This document shows positions 5,253-11,670 of a stretch of DNA of 11,670 nucleotides, one piece after another. Made by a program: the position numbers and the translations under genes. Position 1 is the stretch's first letter. The number at the start of each line of letters is the position of its first letter. This DNA comes from an uncultured Clostridia bacterium (GTDB lineage: Bacteria; Bacillota; Clostridia; Oscillospirales; Acutalibacteraceae), in the NCBI GenBank assembly GCA_937884625.1, contig CALGCE010000061.1, forward strand, positions 1 to 11,670. The letters run 5' to 3'. The notes below the pieces were generated by a model. It saw nothing but the letters and a program-made list of their open reading frames with translations, made no database searches and was not told the DNA's origin.

Positions 5253-6170
5253 TTATCTTCTGCCGAATATATAAAGTATGTCCCCTATCCTTTCCCTGAA
5301 AGGAAAATACTTATAATAATCTTTATAAAACCATAATTTAATTACACCGAAAAGACTTAACGTTTCAAGTGCGTGCAGTCTCTCACCATAAAGTTTTAAT
5401 ATTGATTTATTTTCGGTACAGGCGTATACCACCCGTGCCGCCGCAAGTTTTTCGGTTGCAATTTCAGTACGGCTTTGCGGTTTTACGCTAAGTCCTATGG
5501 CATTACAAGAGTGTATTCTGTAATTAATAAGCGGTGCATCGTAAAAATACAGTGATTTTTTTGAAGCCGCCATAATATTAAGTTCATAATCGTGAGGAAG
5601 TATACATTCGGTAGTTTTAACGTACTCATCTACAAGTTCACGCCTTACCGCCATCGTGCAACCGGGCGAAATATTGCGGTGAATGACAGAAGAAAGCCTT
5701 ATTTTTGTAAGTTGCTTTTTAAGTGTTTCGTCAATCATACCGTAATTGTTTTTGCCACGTTTAAGCGTTAAATCACTTTGTGTTCCTTCGGCGTCAATGA
5801 CGGTAAAAGAAGAATTAACGGCAAGTATATCGGGTTCGGTATAAAAAATACTTGATATACTTTCTATTTTATCCTCGCACCAATCGTCATCTTGGTCACA
5901 CAAGAATACGATATCCCCCGTTGTAAGTGAAAGTGCTTTTTTAAAATTTTGCTTAAATCCTAAATTTTCATCATTTATGACAAGTTGCCAATTACTCAAA
6001 CCGTTTTCTGAAATAAACTCTCTTATAATTTCTATGGTATTATCATCAGAACCGTCATCGACTATTATTACTTCGTCGGGTTTTCTAATCTGTTTTAAAA
6101 GCGAAATAAGTTGTGTTTGTATGAACTGCTCTCCATTATATGAAGTCATAGCAACAGATATTTTTAACAT
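5253..6170 (-). CDS. Family 2 glycosyltransferase (rhamnosyltransferase-like)
   Basis: The protein is 305 aa with a GT-A fold. The N-terminus ISVAMTSYNGEQFI is the nucleotide-sugar-binding strand, VDDGSDD at 37-43 and the DXD region CDQDDDW at 91-97 bind the sugar nucleotide and metal. The later segments PHDYELN and NYRIHSCNAIG resemble those of bacterial rhamnosyl/glycosyl transferases that build surface polysaccharides. No membrane anchor is obvious, though the C-terminal ~40 residues are aromatic and basic and may lie at the membrane. Donor and acceptor are unknown. ATG 6170 has AGGAG 7 nt upstream. It is first in a two-gene transcript with malic enzyme; no other wall-polysaccharide gene adjoins it. 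Confidence 0.9.
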   Translation of the reverse strand: MLKISVAMTSYNGEQFIQTQLISLLKQIRKPDEVIIVDDGSDDNTIEIIREFISENGLSNWQLVINDENLGFKQNFKKALSLTTGDIVFLCDQDDDWCEDKIESISSIFYTEPDILAVNSSFTVIDAEGTQSDLTLKRGKNNYGMIDETLKKQLTKIRLSSVIHRNISPGCTMAVRRELVDEYVKTTECILPHDYELNIMAASKKSLYFYDAPLINYRIHSCNAIGLSVKPQSRTEIATEKLAAARVVYACTENKSILKLYGERLHALETLSLFGVIKLWFYKDYYKYFPFRERIGDILYIFGRR

Positions 6171-6199
6171 AATCCATCTCCTGCAATCAAATACAACTT

Positions 6200-6228
6200 A
6201 TTCTATCACAAAATTTGGCATTTTACAA
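6200..6228 (-). promoter_or_regulatory. Promoter of the glycosyltransferase-malic enzyme transcript
   Basis: Minus strand: TTGTAA (6228-6223), 17 bp, TAGAAT (6205-6200) with an extended TG immediately upstream (TGATAGAAT). The start is near 6193, about 23 nt before the ATG. Confidence 0.7.
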
Positions 6229-6255
6229 GTAAAACACTTATTATTTATACTAAAA

Positions 6256-6283
6256 CAGGCTGTGACAAAACTGTCACAGCCTG
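6256..6283 (-). terminator. Terminator after mazF
   Basis: CAGGCTGTGACA (6256-6267) and TGTCACAGCCTG (6272-6283) form a perfect 12-bp stem with a 4-nt loop. On the minus strand TTTTAG follows, a short T run. It sits 16 bp past the mazF stop and separates the glycogen/uppP/mazF transcript from the next promoter. On the plus strand no T run follows. Confidence 0.8.
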
Positions 6284-6298
6284 ATATTTATGGCTATC

Positions 6299-6673
6299 TT
6301 ATGTAGCCACATTTGAATAACTGCCAGTGTTTTCAAGTCCGAAACTTACAGACAGTGCCTTATCGACCATATCCATAGCGTACAAATCAAGACTTCCCAT
6401 TTTTTCTTTAAGTCTGCGTTTGTCAATGGTGCGTACCTGTTCAAGCAAAACTATAGAGTCCTTTGCAAGACCGCAACCGTCGGCTTGTACCTTTATATGG
6501 GTAGGAAGATTTGTTTTATCCCTTTGGCTTGTTATTGCCGCCGCTATTACGGTTGGACTGTATCTGTTGCCAACATCGTTTTGAACTATAAGCACGGGAC
6601 GTACACCGCCCTGTTCGGAACCGATTACCGGACTTAAATCCGCATAGTATATTTCTCCACGTTTAATATTCAT
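6299..6673 (-). CDS. mazF: MazF/NdoA-type endoribonuclease toxin, without adjacent antitoxin
   Basis: The protein is 124 aa, similar along its length to Bacillus NdoA (EndoA). NdoA cleaves single-stranded mRNA at a short sequence and is normally held by a CopG-like antitoxin encoded just upstream. Visible: IKRGEIYYADLSPVIGSEQG, GGVRPVLIVQND with Arg25, AAAITSQ with Thr48 (the expected catalytic pair), then LPTHIKV and SIVLLEQVRTIDKRRL. The C-terminal tail (LENTGSYSNVAT) is a little longer than in NdoA. No antitoxin frame is present in the 127 bp upstream, which instead follows uppP. The start ATG 6673 has GGAG about 12 nt upstream, rather far, and lies in a 15-bp inverted-repeat arm, so translation may be restrained. 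It could be an orphan toxin or use an antitoxin encoded elsewhere. Confidence 0.93.
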   Translation of the reverse strand: MNIKRGEIYYADLSPVIGSEQGGVRPVLIVQNDVGNRYSPTVIAAAITSQRDKTNLPTHIKVQADGCGLAKDSIVLLEQVRTIDKRRLKEKMGSLDLYAMDMVDKALSVSFGLENTGSYSNVAT

Positions 6674-6785
6674 TAATGTTTCACTCTCCGCAAAATCTTT
6701 ACGGTTATATTTTTACCGACTAAACTTTATTTTAATCAGCAGAAAAATAAATTTCTTCAATTCATATTATGTGAAACATTAATGA
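6670..6785. repeat. 15-bp perfect inverted repeat framing the uppP-mazF gap
   Basis: TCATTAATGTTTCAC (6670-6684) is the exact reverse complement of GTGAAACATTAATGA (6771-6785), with 86 bp between. The mazF-proximal arm contains the mazF start codon; its ribosome site (6685-6690) lies just inside the loop. In a transcript reading from uppP the arms could pair and bury the start codon. Other readings are paired operator sites or terminal repeats of a 116-bp miniature element; no flanking target duplication is visible. No convincing promoter was found in the loop. Confidence 0.7.
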
Positions 6786-6800
6786 CTTGTTAAATACGTT

Positions 6801-7691
6801 TTACTTTGCAATTAAAAAATTGACTAAAACTAGTATACCTAAAACAATTCTGTAATAGCCGAAAGGTTTAAAATCGTGCTTTTTAATGAACGAAAGCATA
6901 AATTTAATTGCAAATACCGACACTATAAACGCCACTATACCGCCGATAAGAATAATAGAAATTTCATATCCCGTAAGGGTGTTTCCGTCGATAAAAAATT
7001 GCAATGTTTTAATGCCACTTCCTCCGATCATCGCCGGAATTGAGAGAAAAAACGAAAACTCTGCCGCAACGGTTCTTGAAGTACCCAAAAGCACTGCACC
7101 TAAAATAGTAGCACCGCTTCTTGAAGTTCCTGGTACTATTGACAAAGCCTGTATTAAACCGATAAAAAACGCCGTTTTAAAGGGCAATGTATCCACACTG
7201 TCAAAGCGTTCTTTTTTGTTTATACTTTCAATTATTATAAACAGTATACCGTATAAAATCAGTGTAGTTGCAACAACGTATGCACGCTTATCGCCCGTAA
7301 GCATTTCGTCTAACTGGTCATCAAATACTATACCTAAAATACCTGCCGGAATACAGGCAACAAATATTTTAAGCCATAAAATGATTTTGTCCATATATAT
7401 GTAGTCGTTGCAAAACTGTGCTATACCGTTTTTTGACTTAAAAAACGGCTTGACAACCGTTTTTTTCATATGAAAAGGCCATATTTTATTCCAAAACATT
7501 ATAACAACTGCAAGAATTGCACCGACTTGTATAAGAACTAAGAATATATCCATAACCTCGGCTCTTAAATTAAGTTTAATAAACTCGTCTACCAATATCA
7601 TATGACCGGTACTGCTGATGGGAAGCCACTCGGTTATACCCTCAACAATACCCAAAAAAACGGTTTTCAGTATTTCAATAAAGTTTGACAT
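6801..7691 (-). CDS. uppP: Undecaprenyl-diphosphatase UppP/BacA
   Basis: The protein is 296 aa, an integral membrane phosphatase that converts undecaprenyl diphosphate to the monophosphate so the lipid carrier can be reused in wall synthesis. Loss or excess of this family alters bacitracin sensitivity. The signatures are intact: GIVEGITEWLPISSTGH at 14-30 (Glu17, Glu21, Ser27, His30) and PGTSRSGAT at 187-195 (Arg191). Several hydrophobic segments follow, including GYRIVLGILVLVNFLIA-like helices at the end. The start has CGGAG 6 nt upstream. The gap from the glgA stop is only 11 bp, so it is almost certainly co-transcribed with the glycogen genes, an unusual partner. Confidence 0.96.
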   Translation of the reverse strand: MSNFIEILKTVFLGIVEGITEWLPISSTGHMILVDEFIKLNLRAEVMDIFLVLIQVGAILAVVIMFWNKIWPFHMKKTVVKPFFKSKNGIAQFCNDYIYMDKIILWLKIFVACIPAGILGIVFDDQLDEMLTGDKRAYVVATTLILYGILFIIIESINKKERFDSVDTLPFKTAFFIGLIQALSIVPGTSRSGATILGAVLLGTSRTVAAEFSFFLSIPAMIGGSGIKTLQFFIDGNTLTGYEISIILIGGIVAFIVSVFAIKFMLSFIKKHDFKPFGYYRIVLGILVLVNFLIAK

Positions 7692-7702
7692 AAATAACTC
7701 CG

Positions 7703-9124
7703 TTACTGTGAAATGATTTCTTTATACAGCCGTATATATTTATTTGCAGATGACGACCAACTGTTATCGCACTCCATAGCCCTTTTACGGAGTATCGCCC
7801 AACCATTTTTATCCGCATAGCCTGCGAGTGCACGCCAGACGGTATTTTGCATATCGTGTGCGTTGTAATTAGCAAAGGTAAATCCGTTGCCCTCGCCGTT
7901 TCCGCTATCCTTAATGGTATCGTTAAGTCCACCCGTTTCCCTTACTATCGGGATTGTACCGTAGCGAAGTGCTACGAGTTGTGCAAGACCGCAAGGCTCA
8001 CTGTTGCTCGGCATTAGGAACATATCTGAACCTGCATAAATCTTATGTGCAAGGTTTGTATCAAATCCGAGTTTAAGCCCCACTTTATCGGGATAACGAC
8101 CTGCCATTTCGTGAAAAAAGGTTTCAAATTCCCATTCGCCCGAACCTAAAATCACAAACTGCAAATCAGCCTTTAAAAGTTCCTCAAACACGCATTTTAC
8201 AAGGTCAATACCCTTATGCTTAACAAGGCGTGTAACCATTCCTATTACAGGTACATCACTACGCTGTGGCAATCCTAAATCCTTTTGTAAGCATTTCTTA
8301 TTATAAGCCTTGCCCGACATATCGTCTACTGTAAAATTCTTATAAATCATCTCATCGGTTTCAGGATTATATACATCATAATCAATACCGTTTACTATAC
8401 CCGTAAGTTTAAAGGTAAACTGACTTAAAATATTATCAAGACCGTGTGAGTAATACGGCTCTAATATTTCACGGGAATATGTGGGCGATACCGTCGTAAT
8501 CTTATCGGCACACTGTATTGCACCCTTCATAAGATTAACGCAGTTATCATACTCGACTATTCCCTCCCTGCCCTCAGGCAGACCTAAAACGTCCGAATAA
8601 AGTTCGTGACCGTATTTACCCTGATACTGAATATTGTGTATTGTAAATACCGTTTTTATATCCGAATAAATCGGGTCACTGCGATAAAACTCATTAAGAT
8701 ACACAGGCACCATACCCGTCTGCCAATCGTTGCAGTGAATTATATCGGGCTTAAATCCTATATGCGGTATTATTTCAAGAACTGCCCTTGAAAAAAATGC
8801 GAATCGCTCTGCATCGTCATAGTGACCGTAAAGACCGTCACGCTTGAAATAATACTGATTATCAATAAGGTAATAAATAACACCGTCTATATGTGCCTCA
8901 AAAATACCGCAATACTGCCTACGCCACGAAACAGGTACGGTTATACTGCATATAAAGGTCATTTTTTCCTTTAATTCTTCCTTTATACTGCCATAAAGAG
9001 GCATTACTACCCTGCAACCTACAAGCCGTCTACGAAGTGCTTTTGGTAACGCCCCTGCAACATCGGCAAGTCCGCCCGACATTGCAAAGGGATATGCTTC
9101 GCTTGATGCAAATAATACTTTCAT
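7703..9124 (-). CDS. glgA: Glycogen synthase (ADP-glucose)
   Basis: The protein is 473 aa, the usual length for GT5 bacterial glycogen synthase, which adds glucose from ADP-glucose to the non-reducing end of an alpha-1,4 chain. The N-terminal Rossmann domain has MKVLFASSEAYPFAMSGGLA and CNDWQTGMVP. The linker NGIDYDVYNPETD and the C-terminal domain GMVTRLVKHKGIDLV, SNSEPCGLAQLVALRYGT and RETGGLNDT carry the nucleotide and catalytic residues. The N-terminal motif usually reads KTGGL, where Lys contacts ADP-glucose. Here Met15-Ser16 replace Lys-Thr. ATG 9124 has AAGGAG at 6 nt. It lies 13 bp after glgD and 11 bp before uppP. Confidence 0.97.
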   Translation of the reverse strand: MKVLFASSEAYPFAMSGGLADVAGALPKALRRRLVGCRVVMPLYGSIKEELKEKMTFICSITVPVSWRRQYCGIFEAHIDGVIYYLIDNQYYFKRDGLYGHYDDAERFAFFSRAVLEIIPHIGFKPDIIHCNDWQTGMVPVYLNEFYRSDPIYSDIKTVFTIHNIQYQGKYGHELYSDVLGLPEGREGIVEYDNCVNLMKGAIQCADKITTVSPTYSREILEPYYSHGLDNILSQFTFKLTGIVNGIDYDVYNPETDEMIYKNFTVDDMSGKAYNKKCLQKDLGLPQRSDVPVIGMVTRLVKHKGIDLVKCVFEELLKADLQFVILGSGEWEFETFFHEMAGRYPDKVGLKLGFDTNLAHKIYAGSDMFLMPSNSEPCGLAQLVALRYGTIPIVRETGGLNDTIKDSGNGEGNGFTFANYNAHDMQNTVWRALAGYADKNGWAILRKRAMECDNSWSSSANKYIRLYKEIISQ

Positions 9125-9137
9125 TTCGGTCTCCTTT

Positions 9138-10259
9138 TTATAACGTTTGATTTTTCTTTACTAAAAAGGTCTTTTTGGAAGTTCCCTTTAATATCATATC
9201 TGCACCTATTGATGCATCTTTATCGGAAATAACGTAGTCTAACTGTGCATTCTGTGAAACACAGACTCCCTGCATTAATATACTGTTTTCAATAATTGCA
9301 CCCTTTTCTACCTTTACGCCCCTGAAAAGTATACTGTTTTTAACGGTACCGTCTATAATACATCCGTCCGCAATAAAACTGTTTTCTACTTGTGATTTCG
9401 TTCCGTAGCGGGTTGGCATATCGTCCTTTGTTTTTGTAAATATAGGTCTTGACCTGTTAAACAAATCATGTCTTACATCATCGTTAAGCAAAAGTCTGTT
9501 AGCGTCATAATACGTTTTTTCACTGTCAATAACCTCTGCAAAACCTTTATGACAAAAACCGTATATACGTAGTTTTGATACTTTAGGGGCTAGAATATCC
9601 CTGTTAATCCCAAGACTTTCACTGTTGTATGCATCCTCTATAAGTTGCACCAAAAGTTTACGGCTTATTATCATAATTCCAAGACTGTAATCTGCATTAC
9701 CGTTTATCTCAACGTCAGGAAAGTCAATATTATTTACCCTGCCGTCTTTATCAAACGACAAAAGCATTGTATCGGGGTGGTTTTTAGGAAATCTACCGTT
9801 ATGATATACTACCGTAACATCAGCGTGTGTTTCTATATGATAATTAACAGCCTGCGATATATCGACGTTTGCTACAACTTCGCTTTCACATATTATCATA
9901 TATTCAGAGTTACAACGGTTAATAAAATCCATAGCACCGTTTATCGCTTCAATATATCCGTTGTACCTTTTAGCACCCCTTATGTTATACGGAGGTAAAA
10001 TACGAAGTCCGCCGTTTTTGCGGTCAAGGTCCCAATATACACCGCTGCCTATATGGTCCATAAGGGAACGGTAATTTTCTTTCGTAATAACACCTACATT
10101 GGTTATACCTGCATTGACAAGGTTTGAAAGTGAAAAGTCTATAAGACGGTATCTTCCACCAAACGGCACCGATGCCATAGAGCGGTTAGAAGTCAATTTT
10201 TCAAGCAATTCGTCGTACGAATTTGCAAATATAATACCGGCAACTGCTGATGCTCTCAT
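9138..10259 (-). CDS. glgD: GlgD, regulatory-type subunit of glucose-1-phosphate adenylyltransferase
   Basis: The protein is 373 aa, a paralogue of the GlgC encoded just upstream. It keeps the scaffold ([36 protein letters not shown] and a C-terminal left-handed beta-helix with [20 protein letters not shown]). The phosphate-binding loop is replaced by [17 protein letters not shown], and the catalytic SGDHIYKMD region reads [10 protein letters not shown]. These changes match the Firmicute GlgD type, which has little activity alone and forms a more active hetero-oligomer with GlgC. Its ATG overlaps the glgC stop (ATGA), implying coupled, balanced synthesis. The next gene is glgA after 13 bp. 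Confidence 0.96.
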   Translation of the reverse strand: MRASAVAGIIFANSYDELLEKLTSNRSMASVPFGGRYRLIDFSLSNLVNAGITNVGVITKENYRSLMDHIGSGVYWDLDRKNGGLRILPPYNIRGAKRYNGYIEAINGAMDFINRCNSEYMIICESEVVANVDISQAVNYHIETHADVTVVYHNGRFPKNHPDTMLLSFDKDGRVNNIDFPDVEINGNADYSLGIMIISRKLLVQLIEDAYNSESLGINRDILAPKVSKLRIYGFCHKGFAEVIDSEKTYYDANRLLLNDDVRHDLFNRSRPIFTKTKDDMPTRYGTKSQVENSFIADGCIIDGTVKNSILFRGVKVEKGAIIENSILMQGVCVSQNAQLDYVISDKDASIGADMILKGTSKKTFLVKKNQTL

Positions 10260-11470
10260 ATCTTCTCGCCCTCCTTAACATTTTCGGTTATCATTTTTTT
10301 GGCTGATATAACTGCATTTTTACCTACGTTTATACCGTCGCCTATAACGGTAATTCCCCAATCTCCATTTTCGGTCGCCTGTGGGTCTTCTCCGATTTTT
10401 GCACCTTCGCCGACCGTTACATTTTCGGCAATTATCGAGTATTTAACATCAGCACCCTTTTTAATTACCGCACCGGGCATAACAAGCGAATATTCCACAC
10501 TTGCACCCTCCTCGACCGTTACATTCTCAAAAAGAATGGAATAATCAAGTTTTCCGTAGACCTCGCAACCGTCGGTAACAAGAGAATTTTCAACGCTTGA
10601 AGCAGACGATACATACTGCCCAGGCAGGCTGTTAGTCCTTGAATAAATACGCCACGCATCATCGGATAAATTAAGGTTTATTTTTGGATTTAACAGGTCA
10701 AGGTTTGCCTCCCAAAGGGAATCTACCGTACCTACGTCTTTCCAATAATCGTTAAATCTGTAAACCATCATTTTTTCTTTTGCGTCAAGCATTGCAGGGA
10801 TAATATCCTTACCGAAATCGTTGGACGAATTACTGTTTTGCTCGTCTTCGGTAAGATATTTTTTAAGTTTATCCCAAGAAAAAACGTAAATTCCCATTGA
10901 CGCCAAATTACTCTTTGGGTTTTTCGGTTTTTCCTCAAATTCGTAAATACTTCCGTCTGGATTAGTATTCATTATTCCAAAACGTGATGCCTCTTCGGGT
11001 TCTACCTCCAATACGGCTATGGTACAAGCCGCATTATTAGCCTTATGCTCACTTATCATTTTGGAATAATCCATTTTATAAATATGGTCGCCCGACAGTA
11101 TTAATACATATTCGGGGTCATATCTTGAAATAAACTCCATATTTTGATATATCGCATTTGCGGTACCCTTATACCAATCTCCGCCCTTTTGCCCCTGATA
11201 AGGAGGTAAAATATGAACACCGCCGTTTTGCCTATCAAGGTCCCACGGTTTGCCTGAGCCGACATAATCGTTAAGTTCCAACGGCTTATACTGTGTGAGT
11301 ATTCCTACCGTATCTATACCGGAATTAATGCAGTTTGAAAGCGGAAAGTCAATAATTCTGTACTTACCGCCGTAAGGCACGGCAGGTTTTGCTATCTTCC
11401 CCGTAAGGACACCCAGTCTGCTACCCTGACCTCCTGCAAGTAACATAGCAACACATTTTTTCTTTGACAC
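10256..11470 (-). CDS. glgC: Glucose-1-phosphate adenylyltransferase, catalytic subunit
   Basis: The protein is 404 aa and makes ADP-glucose from glucose 1-phosphate and ATP, the committed step of bacterial glycogen synthesis. Intact motifs: [20 protein letters not shown] (nucleotidyl loop), [31 protein letters not shown] at 100-110, [10 protein letters not shown] at 126-135 with the catalytic Asp128, FEEKPKNP at 178-185 and [20 protein letters not shown] left-handed beta-helix forms the C-terminus. The start is a GTG at 11470-11468 with GGGAG 8 nt upstream; no in-frame ATG fits better. It lies 64 bp after glgB and overlaps glgD by 4 bp. Confidence 0.97.
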   Translation of the reverse strand: MSKKKCVAMLLAGGQGSRLGVLTGKIAKPAVPYGGKYRIIDFPLSNCINSGIDTVGILTQYKPLELNDYVGSGKPWDLDRQNGGVHILPPYQGQKGGDWYKGTANAIYQNMEFISRYDPEYVLILSGDHIYKMDYSKMISEHKANNAACTIAVLEVEPEEASRFGIMNTNPDGSIYEFEEKPKNPKSNLASMGIYVFSWDKLKKYLTEDEQNSNSSNDFGKDIIPAMLDAKEKMMVYRFNDYWKDVGTVDSLWEANLDLLNPKINLNLSDDAWRIYSRTNSLPGQYVSSASSVENSLVTDGCEVYGKLDYSILFENVTVEEGASVEYSLVMPGAVIKKGADVKYSIIAENVTVGEGAKIGEDPQATENGDWGITVIGDGINVGKNAVISAKKMITENVKEGEKI

Positions 11471-11534
11471 AATAACATCTCCCGTAAATGTTAATATTTG
11501 TACAACTTTATATAATATTTAAAAATTTAAATAA

Positions 11535-11670
11535 TTATTCCTTGTTTTTCGTGACATTTCGTTTTGCCGGTACTTTATAATAGGTTACCGACATAGCAGG
11601 TATGTCAATGGAAACTGAATTATCGTATCCGTGCATAGGTACCGCTTCGCTCTTGTAACTTTTCAGTTCC
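11535..11670 (-). CDS. glgB: 1,4-alpha-glucan branching enzyme, C-terminal fragment (right edge)
   Basis: Forty-four codons and a TAA stop (11537-11535) are visible; the rest lies beyond the window. The tail includes YKSEAVPMHGYDNSVSIDIP and then AMSVTYYKVPAK, which fits the C-terminal beta-domain of GlgB (final strands of the form S-hydrophobic-DIPA-S---YK). With glgC-glgD-glgA following in the same direction, branching enzyme is the expected gene. GlgB moves alpha-1,4 segments to alpha-1,6 branch points. The 64-bp AT-rich gap to glgC shows no terminator and no convincing promoter, so it is probably the previous gene of the same operon. Confidence 0.85.
   Translation of the reverse strand, partial: ELKSYKSEAVPMHGYDNSVSIDIPAMSVTYYKVPAKRNVTKNKE

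Noticed and set aside
6701..6719. Small CGGT/ACCG hairpin in the uppP-mazF gap as a terminator of uppP.
   Set aside because: The stem is only 4 bp and no T run follows on the minus strand.
6674..6800. Searched for a MazE/EndoAI-type antitoxin upstream of mazF.
   Set aside because: The gap is only 127 bp with no coding-like frame or ribosome site; it holds the inverted repeat instead.
11201..11257. AGGAGG-TAAAAT-ATG on the plus strand followed by a 14-codon frame, resembling a translated antisense leader peptide inside glgC.
   Set aside because: It is the reverse complement of codons for the conserved LPPYQG stretch of GlgC. A similar AGGAGGTAAAATA-like string occurs at the paralogous place in glgD without an ATG. 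No promoter was seen.
11471..11534. Possible separate promoter for glgC in the AT-rich gap after glgB (a TATATAA-like string).
   Set aside because: No -35 element at a suitable distance was found, and AT-rich spacers give such strings readily.
1..11670. CRISPR arrays, tRNA or rRNA genes, insertion sequences, integrase genes and attachment-site repeats.
   Set aside because: None was found on reading both strands. The only repeats seen are the four operators, the paired promoter repeat, the mazF inverted repeat and the glgC/glgD paralogy.

Overview
The window looks like a chromosomal segment from an AT-rich clostridial Firmicute, probably Oscillospiraceae/Ruminococcaceae-like; the genus cannot be told from the sequence. 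Grounds: paired GlgC and GlgD subunits, a Gram-positive CGAAC-N4-GTTC LexA box, an NdoA/MazF of the Bacillus type, strong AGGAGG-type ribosome sites, and TTGACA/TATAAT promoters.

Layout. (1) Positions 1-320: the 3' end of an unidentified rightward reading frame, then a terminator zone. (2) 318-1136: a leftward XRE regulator with a helical C-terminal half, its own promoter and a palindrome at the start of transcription. (3) 1180-4035: a compact two-arm module. The left arm encodes a zinc-ribbon protein, an overlapping small sigma-region-4-like protein and a Y-family DNA polymerase. The right arm encodes a small XRE repressor overlapping an ImmA/IrrE-type metalloprotease. The control region between them (3163-3295) carries four copies of a 17-bp operator and two face-to-face consensus promoters, each with an operator filling its -35/-10 spacer. 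The polymerase also has its own promoter with a perfect LexA-type core at the transcription start. (4) 4067-6228: a leftward two-gene transcript with a family 2 glycosyltransferase and an NAD(P)-dependent malic enzyme. (5) 6256-11670: a leftward glycogen operon, glgB (C-terminus only)-glgC-glgD-glgA, running directly into uppP and then a solitary mazF, closed by a 12-bp-stem terminator.

How the parts fit. The glg genes make ADP-glucose (GlgC, with GlgD as regulatory subunit), polymerise it (GlgA) and branch the polymer (GlgB). UppP recycles undecaprenyl phosphate for wall synthesis and appears to be carried on the same transcript. mazF lies at the tail behind a 15-bp perfect inverted repeat that could fold its start codon into a stem.

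The most interesting system is 1180-4035. It resembles the ImmR/ImmA repressor-antirepressor switch of ICEBs1 and related phages, but no integrase, relaxase, capsid or replication gene is visible here. Its lytic-side arm instead leads to a translesion polymerase that is separately LexA-controlled. It may be a domesticated phage or ICE switch used as a second DNA-damage circuit. That function is inferred; the genes and sites are read directly from the sequence.
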